Assembly: GCA_965153455.1 (NCBI GenBank)
Contig: OZ234498.1
Span: 558,001 to 622,000 of the forward strand
Reading direction: 5' to 3'
DNA from: Sphagnum compactum
Lineage: Eukaryota; Bryophyta; Sphagnopsida; Sphagnales
Length of the DNA: 64,000 nt
Part shown: piece after piece, positions 1 to 13,100 of the stretch
Layout of the letters: every line of letters starts with the position of its first letter
Numbering within the stretch: position 1 is the stretch's first letter
Translations under genes and position numbers: made by a program
The notes under the pieces: model-generated
The model's input: only the letters and a program-made list of their open reading frames with translations
Told to the model about the DNA's origin: nothing
Databases searched by the model: none

Positions 1-1363
1 GGCAACGAACACCAAAAAAAATCACCAAGAAAGTCGATGACAAAACACAACTAAAAAAAGCAAAACAAAAACGAAACCGTAAAAACCTAGACAAACCTGG
101 CTCATAACACAAAACAACAAACAACAAATATTGTTCGGAACTTGCCGTAAAGCTTACTAGAGACTTGGACGACGATGATGGTGCCGACCACGACGTACCC
201 TCGCGGCCCGCGAACACGACCAAATCCTCTCTCAATTTTGTCGACCGAGATCCCACCCCCTTCCCCCCTTGCAATTTTCTCGATTTTTCTTGCGGAAGAC
301 GCTCGACCATTTTGTTCCCGACGGTTCTCCGGCATGTGTCGGTTAGTTTGATTCACGACAGAAAATGAGGCACAAATTAGGGACCGTTGCTTGCGTAAAA
401 AGCTTTGATATTCGTCATTAAATAATCCTCAAAATAGTGAAATGAAATTATTTTGTGAAAATAAATATAAAGTTGACATGGTGAAAATCATTAGAATAAT
501 TATCATAGGCTACACTCTGAATAATTTCACTACTCATCTCACTATATTATACTAGATGATTAGAAATATATATACATAATTTCAAAAAAATTAAATGAAT
601 TTATTTTTTGAAAAAAATAATAATTATTCAATTTGTCAATGTGGAAACTAACCCTAGGCTATGGTAATATATTTTGTTGAAACTAGCACAAGAATTGGAT
701 CCTGAAATTAACCAATGTTGAGAGATTATTAGTTTTTCTTTTCATACCACTTGTTCTAGTTCTCAAATTTTTATAATTTAAGAATCAAGATGGTTCTCAC
801 TAAAATTCAAACTTTCTCCCATTCTTTTTTTTCTTTTTGGTCCCCTCATGTTGAACCAATTCTTTCGCAATCCAATTTTAACTCATTCAGTTTAGTTGGT
901 TATATTAAGTTGATTCTTTAACTTCACTTTAAGAACTTAGGATTCAAATTTTTAAATATTTTTTCAAATTTTCATAGATCAAAAACAAATCATCAAGGTT
1001 CATTACAAAGTTCTAATGCCTAAACAAAAAAATATTAAACCCACCTTCACCTTAAGACCTAAACCCTAACCAAACCTAAAATCCCTACTTTTAAACCCTA
1101 ATAATCAAATTCAAAAATTATTCAAATAATTTACTTGGGTATTTAAAGAAGACCTAATTCTTTAATGTCTAGAAATCCCAACATGAACCTAGGTAGCACC
1201 CTAGGTGATACTTAATTACTTTTTTGTTTGAGAATCAATTAAAAACAAGGTTATTTCTAAACCAAAGTTTGATACTCATCCAATAGTGAAATTAACATGC
1301 AAAAATAAATAAATAAATTTTAAAAATTTAACAATATTTTTTTCCTCAAAAACCATTTTTGTT
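1..1363. other. Intergenic DNA, GC-richer start then AT-rich
   Basis: Bases about 160-350 are noticeably GC-richer than the rest and carry short overlapping ORFs on both strands (67 and 84 codons) with no motif I recognise. From about 400 on the DNA is strongly AT-rich with no credible exon. The words aaaccctaa / ccctaa near 1060-1100 resemble telomere-type repeats but are too few to be a telomere. Nothing else is supported here. Confidence 0.5.
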
Positions 1364-3680
1364 TTGCAGGCTTTCTACCTTTTGGTTTTGCCTTCCTCTT
1401 GCCTTTATTCTTTGATGGACTTTCAATCGGATAAAGACCTAAAGTTATCGTTGGATATTTTTAAGTTAACATTCATATGCATGTCTCATCTTTTTGCAAG
1501 GGGACCTTCCATTATGATTTTTGAGTATCTTCGAGATGTTTTTGACCTTGAAGATTCTACCAACAGTTTCATTCAGTTTCACCAGCTGAATGCCCATATT
1601 GCCATGGGTCGTTTCCCAAGTTCAATGTTTGTGTCCTTGGTTACGCTAGGCTTTTGGCTTTGGCCAACCTTTAGGTGGCATCAAACCAATTACAATGAGC
1701 AAGGTCTTTTATTGACTAGTTAGTAAAACCTTATGTTTTCAACTCTGAGATGCGATCCCTTCTCATTTGTTGCTCATCAATTTGGCACCGCAGTTAAGGG
1801 TGGGTGTGAGGTAGTGGTGCACGACATTCGAGGTGTTTTGGATGTCCATTTCAATTGAGTGGTGTTGTAAGTGGATGTGGTGAACGTATTTAACTCCATC
1901 TTGCATAAAGCCATTTTCTAAGAGCTTTGTGCGATAGGAGGCCAATTGTCTCTACTCTTCCCTTTTGTCCGTTTTTTTTATGTTTATCAATTGCCCTTGC
2001 TTTTTAATCATCATTCCCCAAGGGGAGAATTGTCCATTATCCTTTCGTTCATGGGGATGTGTCAAGGTGACCTACTCATCGGGCCCCTTTTTGTTCTTAC
2101 TTTGTATTGTGCCTTGCAAACCCCTTCTATTATTATTTTTGCGTGTCTTTTCCTTTGTTAGTAAATGACACTCACATTTTTAACCCTGCTTCCTTTGTTC
2201 CCCTCATGTTTTACCATTTTGCTTCCTAGTTGGCCTCAATGGGTTTAGTTATCTAGCCCTACAAGTGCACAACTTGGTCCCCTTCTAGCTTGCCCCCTGA
2301 TTTTTCCCCTCCTCTTGGTTTTTGCTACCCTCCTAACGATAGTAGGGTTTTAGGGGTCCCCCTTGGCTTTGTGTCTTTTTCCTCTTCCTTTTTGTATGAT
2401 GTTTTGGATAAAGATGTCCGTCATGGAAATGTGCTTTTGAAGTTGAAGGATGTTCAAATTGCTTTTGGGATCTTGTCTCGATGTTTCACATAAAGTCCTT
2501 TTCATTTGTTTTATGCATTCCCGCCCTTCTCAAGCTCCCGACACTAGCTTGTTTCTTTCAACTTGACCTTCATGTAGGTTTTTGAAAAGCTTTTAGGCCC
2601 AAGTTTTCTTAAATGTTCAAAAGCCCCTTTGGTGTGTTGGTGGCAAGTTTTGCTCCCCATTTCTAATGAAAGGATAGGTCTCATTTCTACAGAAACCATT
2701 GCATTAACAATTTACTTGGGGAGTTAGGCATTAATAATGTTTATCATTGCTTCTAATTTTGTCATTGAATAAATGTTCATTCCTTTTGGAGCCCATGGGG
2801 GTGGGTAGTTCAAGTTCATTCATTTTCTAAGCACACTTGAAGTTAATTTGGGAACTTCTTCCCCCAATTGCAGTAACATGTTTACCCCCATTCGAGCAAC
2901 TTGTAAAAAGGGGAGTAGATCGACTTCAAAAGATTATTTCAGAAAGACTGCACGACCATTCCTTTTCTAGCATCATCTTTAACATGTCTTCTAATTCACA
3001 TTGGGCATGTTTGAAGTCCTGGGTAAAGCCTAGCACGGGAGCTTGGTTGTTTACTTGCCCTATCATCCCATGCTTTTCATTTGCCCTCAAATGTTTTTTC
3101 CTATATGTTGTAAACCAAGTTAGGCATCCCCCATCCTTTAGGTCTTGGTTTGACACATTACATCTATGGCTAGCCATTAGACCCCATTACCTCTTCCGTT
3201 GCACCCATGGTGGGGAGAGGATTGCATCCCATGATGTTATTTAGGATGCCTTTACGTCAATTGCGATAGGTATAGGGTTTCATGTCTTGTAGGAACAAAC
3301 CCATGTTTATTTGTTGGCTTTTTTTTTTTGTTGGCGGGTCAACATTGTTTTGTCAATTGATAGCATTTACACATTGGCCTTTGTCATCATTGCCAACCCC
3401 ACTTGAACAAACTTGGTATCATGGGCAATTTTTTTTGTGTGAGGTGGTTACAATAATGGTGGCTCAAGGGAAAGAAGGACTTTATTGCAGCCATTACCCA
3501 TCAAATGTGTTTCTTCCTTTTGCCATAGAGGTTTTTAAGTGTTGTCACTGCTATCTAATAACTTTTTTCATTGATGTGCTAACATGGCATGGACAACAAA
3601 GGGCACCAAAACCTAGCCTTCCTTTCTCAATTTTGCATTCCTTTTATAAATAAAGAGTGTTGGTGGCTTTAAAGAAAATG
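1364..3680 (+). pseudogene. Decayed non-LTR retrotransposon (LINE) reverse transcriptase
   Basis: A run of plus-strand reading-frame pieces, broken by many stops and frameshifts, reads through like one reverse transcriptase of a plant LINE family. In order: a piece near 1600 like the segment before the RT palm; HQFG and KGGCEVVVHDIRG-like text near 1770-1830; the palm region near 1850-1945; the motif corresponding to RQGDPL, here read as CQGDLLIGPLF (about 2055-2095); GVPLG near 2350; QIAFGILSRC near 2455; CTHGGERIASHDV near 3200-3235; and a C-terminal piece with MVAQGKEGLY and VFLPFAIEVF (about 3456-3535). Domain order and spacing match family members as I remember them. No intact ORF, target-site duplication or poly(A) end was seen, so the copy is dead and its borders are approximate. 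Confidence 0.75.
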
Positions 3681-5000
3681 CATGCCACGTCCATCTGGAG
3701 GTGAGTTGTTATTATAGGGGAGGGTTCTTCTAGGTGTGGAGTTTTATCGAAGTTACCTCCTTGTTTTTTAGTTGATATGTTTCAAGCAATTGGTGAAGGT
3801 TTCGATACTTAGTGGTTCCATTACCTCCTTGTTGCCCATCTCTTTTGGGTTGTTTACTTGCCTAGACTTTGGTCCTTGCCCCTTGTTTTTTGTTCTCTCC
3901 TTTTTTTAGGTGTTTTTTTTTTAAAAAAGTTTGCATGGTAAGGATTCATCAATTAACCATTTGTTAAAACTGAAACTAGAACCTTAAAAATAATCTTTTG
4001 AAAAAGAAGTTCCAAAGTTCTTAAAATGGCATATCAACATTTTTTTAAAAATCAAAAAATAAGTTAAACTTTTTAAATAGGTGATTGGTTTAGATTGCTT
4101 ATAAAATTTGGCATCTTCACAAATTTTAATTTTAACTTGTAAAACTTAATACCTTTGGAAATTTTAACTTTTTCCTTGTCAAACTTTATATTTATAAAAT
4201 TTACAACTTTAGGAAGTCTATAATTTGAACTGCAACTTGTTGTGCACTGTTAGTGACAATCAACTACTTTTTTTTTTCTTATATTTTCATATGGTCTTCA
4301 ATAATTCATAATTATTTACGTTAATGTCAAATTTAATTTAAATTAATTTACATTTCATGGACACGAAAAGCCACATGTGAATTTTGTTTTTCATATCTAT
4401 GTTGGTGGATTGGGAAAAATAGTGAGATAATTACAAAATGGAAATAATTATTAGGAAAGGTAGGAGATGATTATTAAAAAAAGCAATAGGAAAAATAATT
4501 AAATTTTTTTAAAAATGAAATAATCAAGCTTGAAAATGAGGTAGTAATTTTTGAAATTTCCATGAACAACCATACAAAGGATTCCAAAAAATCCCCCATA
4601 TACTTCAATTACTTTTAACTAAAATTTAAATGAGTATGGACAACACATATTTAAGTATTTTTGGGATAAACAAAATTGGTTCATTGCATAAAGAAAATAA
4701 TTCTAATTCTTGTTGATCAAGTACATTCATGTAGATTTAAAAGAGCTTTTGTCAAAAGAAAAATCTCATGCAACCATTTTTTTCATGTGTAAAAAGGGTT
4801 TCCCAAGGGTTAGAGTTCACAAAATCAACCTTCCCAACCTATCTCCCCTTAGCAAAATGTAAAGGATTATGTTTAGCCAAGTATTTTGATTTTTAAATAA
4901 TAATGGTCAATGTGTTATTAATTGGGCAACTCTTAGGAGGTCTTTTTTTTAGCACCAAATTACACAAACATTCATTGGAAGTGATGGATCTAACTCATTA
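3681..5000. other. AT-rich intergenic DNA
   Basis: Homopolymer-rich AT sequence with no ORF that looks coding and no clear repeat structure. The first 200 bases may be the 3' remnant of the LINE copy upstream. Confidence 0.4.
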
Positions 5001-5747
5001 AGTGAATGCATGATATGGTGACTCATTTTTGGCAGATGTTCCACTCTATAGGAGTCCATAAAAAGTTTACTAAAAAAATATTTATTTGTTTATCACAACT
5101 TATGATTATAATAATTTATAAATTGATGTTCATAAATTTGATGATGTTAGCTCTATTTTTAAACTTAAATAAAATGATGATGATGTTAGCTATTTTGATG
5201 GATGCAATTTTTTAAAATCATAGTATTTGAAAAAATATTGTATAAAGTCCATACGAATTATGGACCTTTTAGACATTTCATAATCAAACACTTTTAGAAC
5301 AAAAAAATTAAAAGAAAAAATAATTTGTAACTCATAAAAGATTTATGAAAATAAGGTCAAATTTTAACCATTTAAAATTCCATAAAATAATTGCTAAAGT
5401 TTTCAAGAAAATGGTCCCATACATATGTTATTTATTCCATTTTCAAACTTATACTTAGTCAGTAAAAATCAATTAAATTGAAATTTATTATGAATACATT
5501 GATGTTATACCATTGTAGTCAAAAAACCGGTCCTTACATTGTCCCTTCAAAAGTCCATTATTAACAATAGGGGTAACATTTTCAAATGAAATTATGCTTT
5601 TAATTTCATAGTCAAGTTATGAATTTAGAATCAATTATCAATTAACAAATTGAAACATACGTTTATCGCCACATCCATTTAAACAAAAAGTACCTTCCAG
5701 AAAAATGAATACGACTCTATAAATGAGTCACCATACCATGCATTCAC
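5001..5747. mobile_element. Candidate non-autonomous TIR element (about 750 bp)
   Basis: A 27-bp word at 5001-5027 (agtgaatgcatgatatggtg, continuing into actcatt) returns as its near-perfect reverse complement at 5721-5747 with about one mismatch. The arms enclose about 690 bp of non-coding AT-rich DNA. This is the layout of a short DNA transposon deletion derivative. No convincing target-site duplication flanks the arms, so a chance or recombined inverted repeat is possible. Confidence 0.4.
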
Positions 5748-8700
5748 CCCATTTTAATTCCATGCGAATTGAAATTTAAGATTGGGATAATTAAAGATGT
5801 AAACATTTGTTTTGAGTTCAGTTGCATACGTTTCGTTTGATTATTTTTTGGGCACCTAAAGTTTGGTCATAACTTTGACCAAAAGCTATTTCTTCCTACA
5901 TTTATGCCCCATCTTGCTCACATGTTTAATTTCAAACATTTTGAAACTCTAATAACTTCTTTTTTATTTTATCCTTTTCCAAATTTAATGGTGAATTTCT
6001 TGCATATGTGCTTAGTTTGATGAAAACATATGTTCGAGTTTTTTGGTAGTGAAAATTATTTTTTTAGGGGTCAAATTTTTCTTTCTTCATAATTGTTTTA
6101 AAAAAAAATTTGTTTGTTTTTGGTGCTCAAATGATTCCTTTCTTGTGAGTTGTTCATGTTTTTTTTTAGTTATTGGTGTTAAGGTGATTCTTATCCTTCA
6201 AGTTGTTCATTTTTAAATTAAAAAAAAAATTAGGTTGTGAGTGCTCAAATGGCTCCCCTCCTTTGACTTATGTAACCCAACACCCACCAATTCAGTAGTT
6301 GGAGAAAATTTTAGTACAAATGTTTTGGGTTTTCATCTATATGAAACCCAAATTGACCCACCTTCCTTTCCTTTGGGTTACTAGTTATGACCCTCTACCT
6401 TATTAACCCATACTCCCTTGTTGCCTAGATGTTTCACCTCTATTGTGAAGGTCTACATCATCATTGTCTTCATTGAACCCTTTTGCCATTACAAGCTCCT
6501 TGCCACATTGCAAATATGTTCCTCATTGCTCTTCCATTGCCTCTCTCTTGTTGCATACAACAAGTTTATGATTAATTGTCATTTGTATTTTATAAAACTT
6601 TTTGCAAATGATGATGATGAGTTACGACTCAACCTCAACATTTTGTCCCTTTTTTTATGGTCATTCTAGTAGCAAGCCATAAAGAACAACTTTAAGTTTG
6701 GTTATTTGTTGGATCAAACAATAGTAATATTCAATTGTGCCTTTTTTGGTTTTTTTCACTCATGTTTTTTCTTGTTTGTTATCATGATGCTTGGTAACAT
6801 GACTTTTTTTCACTTTTTCTCATGTCTTTTTTGTGTTTCTTGCATGCAAAGCCACACTACTTGGGTGAGCAATGCAACAAGATTCTTGATGCATTATCTA
6901 TGAAATAATGTAATTTTTTTTGTTTTGTGTTTTGAAAAAAATCTTTCTTTCACATTGTCATGCTTTTTATTTATTCATTTGTTGTTTTTCATGTCTTGTT
7001 ATGCTCTTTGACAAGCACTGTAGCAATAAGATTGTTGTTATATTGTGTGGATCGAAGAAAATGAAAATGTTTTTTTTTCCTTGCAATTTCCAAGCAATTG
7101 ATTGTGTTTTTTTTAATTGTTTGTATATTAAATGGTAGAAAAGATGTTTTGCAAATGTTGAATTCCTTGAATCATGCAAGTTCAAGAAGGTGGTAGGAAC
7201 CTAATATTAAACATGATTTTTTTCAAAAACTAAATTTGAATATTTCTGTCTTGTTAGTCGTTATTTCTTGTTGATGAATTGTTTTGCACATCAATAAACT
7301 TTAAATGTTTGGTTCATCTTATTAGAGTTTTTTTTGGTTAAATATGATGCTTTCAAATATGCTTATGATCTGTCTCACACATGTTCTAACTAGTGTTGTT
7401 CTTTTAGTGATGTTTGATATATGCTTGTGATATTTCTTCCATATATTTAATTATTGTTGTTTTCTAATGATTTTTAAAGTATGCTTGCGATGTTTCTCAG
7501 ATAAAATGGTCTATTTAATTTATTTTTTTTGGTGACATGTTTGCTAAACAATCTATAGAAGATCACCCACATGTGAAAAAAAGATTTAAAAAAAAAGAAT
7601 GATGAAAAATAAATTAGAAGAAGAAGCCTCAAAAAAAGCTTTATAAAACAATAAAAAATCTCAAATAAATGACTTAACAATGAAAGTATTGCCTTCATTT
7701 AAACAATTTTCAATTGCTGATTAAGTTTTTAGTATTACATGAACATATTACAATCATTTAAACATTTTGTTATTTGTAATTAAAGTTTTTTGTAACATGA
7801 AGTGGGTATTGCATTTTGCTACCCACCTTTTGTTTAGGGTCCATTTAGATGGTGATTGATAAACTTGTGATGTATTTCAAATGTAGGAATTATAATATAA
7901 CTTTGTGCAATACTTGCATTCAAAGTCCATTTTATAAAACGATTAGAGTGTTAATGTTTTTCTTTAAGTGGAGGATGCAAAGGATGCCAAGGTTTTGCAA
8001 TACCCACATGTGATAACCATGGCTTTTAATCTTTTCACATCAATAGGTTTAGTAAGTTTAAGGGGTAGTAGGTAGGTAGGTAGTTAGTATGTAATAGGGT
8101 GGTAGTTAGTAGGTAATCAAATAAATAGTCAAATAGGTAGGTAAATTGGTAAATAATAAGCAATTAACAATAGGTTGGCAACTAGGTAGGTTTGTATGAA
8201 AAGGGGGACAAAATTTCAATTTAATTATTTTTAAAAAGTAGGCAAGGAATTTAAATAGATTAATTTAGTTAACCATGGATGGTTAGTTGGGTTAGAGGTA
8301 TAGAATGAAAAATTAGCCCCATCCAGTGCAAAGAATGATCAATTGATGCGGTGGTAAGTGCTGGTTTAGTTTGACTTTCTTTCATTCAAACTTCCATTAC
8401 AATTGAAGATGATGAAAACTTGCCAAAAGTCAATAAAACAAAGCACCCAAGGGAAAGAGAAATGTACAAGATATAAAGGCTCAAGTCTAGGCAAGAAAAA
8501 AAACCATCAACAAGGGTGAACTTCAAAGGAAACATGAACAAATCAAATACTCAAACCCCTTGTCACAAGGAGCATATCAAATAAGGAAAGGGAAGGAACA
8601 TCTGAAAAACATTTAACATACAAGAATCCTCATCTTTAACAACAACACACTTCAAAATAAGGTCACATAAGCTCGTTGAAACGTCACTAGCATCGTCTTC

Positions 8701-9350
8701 TTGTGTGATGAACACAAAATTGAAAGAGAAGGACATGCAAAACCCTTCACTCTTCATACCATGTTGACACATCGATGAAAAAAACTGTCGACCTGTTGTT
8801 GCTGTAAACACTCAAAAACCTTTATGGCTAGTACAAAAAACTGATTCATTGTATATCAATCATGATAATTGAAATTTAATTAGGCCTAGGATATAACCCG
8901 AACCTATCTGAACCTAACCACTAGCTGTGAATTGTTCAAGTGCAAAAAATAATAAAAAACCCAAATCTGAACCGCCCAACATTCGAGAACTTGGACCCAA
9001 ACCAGATCCAGTTTTTACTCTTAAAAAAAGAGAAACCGACCCCAAACCGAAGGTCTGTCCATGGTTGGTTGCAGACCCAGAACCCAAGGTTATGATGAAA
9101 GTGCCAGATTCACCCACCACTGCTGCAATGGGCACCTGTTGTGAGATTATGTGTGATCTGAATCAAAGTCCAACTTATCACTAATTTAATTTGAGAAACA
9201 CAATAAAAGGGATTGACAAAGTTAAAAGCCATAACTAAAAGTTGTGGGAAGCTCAAAATCCATACTAAAAGTATGTTGTTGGCCCTTCTTGGACAAGAGA
9301 AGAGCCCTTAAAGATGATGAAACCCTTGGCAAACCCCATTAAACCCAAAC
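5748..9350. other. AT-rich intergenic DNA with a TAGG-type simple repeat
   Basis: No gene is supported. Short T-rich ORFs at 6400-7140 have the composition of noise. A tetranucleotide tract of TAGG/TAGT units lies at about 8062-8185. A slightly GC-richer stretch at 8930-9180 has overlapping ORFs on both strands (85 and 73 codons) with repetitive charged or Gly-rich translations and no recognised domain. Confidence 0.4.
8062..8185. repeat. Degenerate (TAGG)n tract
   Basis: Repeated gtaggtaggtaggtag words, then looser taggtaatcaaataaatag units. The same word family recurs at about 36437-36600 (both orientations) and 45560-45615 (mostly TACC orientation). Confidence 0.75.
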
Positions 9351-10179
9351 TATCATGCGGTGGGTTCCACCTTCATTCCCTTGTACCTGGACCCCATTCC
9401 CACTCCACCAACCCACCCTATGCGGTCTCTTACAAAGAGTAATTTTCCATAAGTTTCAGATAGTGAAAAAACATTGCCTAGGGTGGCAAATATTGCAAAA
9501 GATGCAGCCACACTGGAAAGCATGTGCAAAACCCGTTTAGGTAGTGTATATGGACTATGGGCTAGAGGATGCCATGTATGCCCATTATTGTTTAGAACAA
9601 TGTCATGGACTTTGTGAATGTTGTCCATCAGAGTTTCTTGCTGCCATCTGGATCAGTAAGCTATCCGTCCAGGTGTACACTGCAGATTTTCTGATGCTTG
9701 ATTCGGTGTTTGTGATGAGCTTGATTATGGGTCCATGATTTTCCTTCGGCTGTTTGAATGCATGGGACCTGTGTAGTTTCATAGTCACTACCACCAACAC
9801 CCAAATTGTTTAGTGTGCATGCTGGGTAACACTATGAATGATTACCAAATTCACCAAATTCTTCTGCTCAGGACTCTCAAAAGTGAGCATCATGCTCAGC
9901 ATGGCAAAGCTCTGTCTATATGTTTTGCTGTATTGGTGGTGGCTGCAAGGAAAACAAGAAACTGATCCCTGGGGGGCTAAAAGAAACAAAGAGCTCAAAT
10001 TTCCAGGTGAAGACTGGGGCTGCACATTGTAGAAATTTTTTACAGGACAGATTACTCTTTCCATTTTCCATAGATTTTTTTGGGGTGACATGAACCACAA
10101 AACTAGTGTGTATTCTCTCCCCCAACTGTATACCATACAAAATTTCCTACTTGATGTTGGATGCCATGATGCCCCTTCT
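9351..10179. other. Region downstream of FTSHI2, probable 3' UTR plus unassigned DNA
   Basis: Composition is closer to the genic island than to the AT-rich DNA to the left. Part is probably the 3' UTR of the minus-strand FTSHI2 gene ending at 10180. Several short overlapping ORFs occur on both strands (9355-9800, 9810-10208) but none shows a family motif or consistent splice phases, so I assign no coding sequence. Confidence 0.4.
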
Positions 10180-13100
10180 CTAACCACGGACACTGCGCTT
10201 TTGTGCAATCATTGTCTCCTGAAAAATAGCAAGCTCACGCTCCCGGACTTCAATGGGAGATGGAAGTGGTTTGTCTAGCTGCCCATACATGGAAACCAGT
10301 TCCTCAAACTCTGCTTGGCGAATGAAACGATCTTTCACTAGTTGCTCAACCATCTTGTCAACAAGAGTCCGATTTCGCCCCAAGAACTGTCAAAATACAA
10401 CCAGAAGACAAAATTGCTACTTCCACTCAAGAACAAGAGAAGAAGCCTATAACTAGAAATGATGGAGGGAACAACCATTGATCATGATGCAGAGGATTTG
10501 TAAGAACAGTGACTGCAAATGCAAGGTATGTGACCCTCCATTGCTTTGTCAACAGACTCACACAATAAAATTGACTTGATTAAAGGGAATTCAAAGGCAG
10601 GGAGCATTATCCATAACACATGCACTTCTTTGTTCTGTTTGGTATTAACTGTACATATGGTCAAAAGGCAACAGAGTTGGAAACAATTTTTTTTGGTTTT
10701 CTTTTCCCAAGAGTGACTCACCTCAAGTGCACGCTCATAGCAGCTATTCACAATTTTCAATGCCTCAGAATCCACTGCCTGCAATAAACACAAGGGCATG
10801 TGTTGAACCTTCATGAAAATATCACTGAACAGAGAGGAGAGCCAATTGGAGATACAGTGAAACTAAGAACCTCTAACCCTCGTAGTAGAGGCCTTGGACA
10901 ACAGAGATTATGAGATCTAGTGGAGTCATTTTTTACCTTGACACGATCATAGTCATACCAGCAGTCGAATAGGCCATATAGGTCACCTCGATCAGAAAGC
11001 CCTGCAAACACAAAGTCACGTGCAGCACTGCGAGCCTGATCCACAGTGTCCGCCCATATGGTGCTCATCTGCAAAGGTGATATGAACAAGGTATGCATTT
11101 TCTCAGCTCAAGAATCATCCACTGTATCTAGGTGACGAAGAATGTCTATATGTAGTCTGGGCTTGCAAATTTCCAAGCAATTTAAGAAGCAAGTAATATA
11201 GCAAGAAAACACTCAGGGTCCTTCCTCTTTTCCTTCTAACTGAATGTGTGAAACTCTCAACAGGTGTTGTGATAACATGTTTATATCATCCATCTGTATG
11301 AGACCACCACAAGACCAAAGGCTCCCGGAGAAATGTGTACCTGGTGGGCACCATTCCAAAGTTCATCAGCTGCACGTGGAGCTAGCTGAACTGTAATGTA
11401 GTCCAACATTCCCTGTCGACTGATCAATAAAACAGAGGAAAGGTTTGACTGAGCTGCAACCCTGAAATGGAGAGATGTACATATCCAAGAAGACAAACTG
11501 ACTTATTATAAGTCAAACACCATTTGCTTGTCAAAAAACTTCATGGATGTTCTATGATGGAGCATACCTGACAGATTGAAGCTCAAACTTAGTGTGGTCA
11601 GACCTAAATCGAACTGCCCCTTTCTCTTCACCCATCCTTGGCACAATTGTAACCTGAAAAAAGCACCTTCTTGTTATCAAATTGACATTTTGCTGCACTT
11701 CATGAACCTGGATTTGTAGCTTGAGGTCCTAAACTCCTTTGTTCAGAACTGGGCACTCAAAATGACCAGTCAAAAACTGAAAAACTTCCAATTGAGGTTG
11801 GTAGATAGTTTCCTCATTGAGCATACATTGTTATTAAATGAAAGGATTTTGCAGAGAAGAAAGTGCAAGGATTCATGGAAAGGGCTAAAGACCAGTTGAA
11901 TTTGCTTCAGGTCAGGGCAGTTTGCTGCCATGGTGGCCATGGATGCCTCATTGAGAGCCAGCTTACGCAATAGGTGTTCACTGCGAGGCCTAGGATCTGG
12001 GTGCCCACCCTCTTCCAATTGTGCAGCTTCTAGCAAGTCATCTGTGGTAATCTGTTCATTCATGACACAAATCTGATTCTCAGCATGGGCAACCTCATTT
12101 GTTTAACCTTACTCTCTGCAGCTGAGAATAAAAACCAAATGTGAGACAAAAATATACTAGATATCTAGAACTTCTGCATATACTTGTCCCCAAATAAACC
12201 CTGGATCACAAACTGCTATTGACAAGTGTTCTATGTCAAAAACCAACACAATACAATAAAGCAGATAATCTCGTGACCACATTTAGTTTAGTGATTTTCA
12301 CACATTCCTCAAGATGTCGCAACACTGACAGCTGTTGTTGATTAGTGGGAACATGATATGGAAAAATGTGGGTTCATGTTTCAGACCTCACTACGGCGAT
12401 CTCGTAGGACAGAGAGGGCAGCTACATCCAATATGTTGGCAAGCTGTGCTCCAACCATCCCATCTGTCATCTCTGCAACAGCATCATAGTCTACCTCTTC
12501 TGCCATGGGCTTGTTCCTTGAATGTACCTGTCACACAACAGCTGTTGAGAAGGGGCCCTCTTCTTTGTATCATTAACATTACTAGCATCGACATAGTCTG
12601 AAACAAATGCTCAAATATTATCTCAAGTCACAAACAAAAACCGTCATATCCTCAATTGGGCAGGTTCTTAGAAAACTGAAGTGTGAGAGATAGCGAACCT
12701 TTAGAATATCAGCCCGGCCTTTAGTTCCAGGCTTCGGGATGTAGATTTTGCGATCAAATCGGCCTGGTCTCACAAGTGCTGTATCCAGAATGTCAGGCCT
12801 GTTGGTGGCGGCTATGGTGATAACCTCACCTCTTCCTTCAAACCCATCCAAGCATGTAAGCAGCTGCAACCGAACAAAAACTGCATGAGCAGGTATGGAC
12901 TCTTTTTTGTTCTGGAGAACAGTGATGTCATTGAACTTATGTGGTGAGAAAGAGAACTACAGTACCTGATTAAGGGTTGAGTCACGCTCTTGCCCACCAG
13001 ATCCTCCAATGAGACCACGCTGCCTTCCTACTGCATCCAGCTCGTCAATAAACACAACAGCTGGAGCCTGCACATGGTAAGCTAGATGAGCTCTTTAGTT

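Noticed and set aside
102-368. Overlapping ORFs at the left edge
   Set aside because: Antisense pair without motifs in a GC-richer patch; cannot be told from chance.
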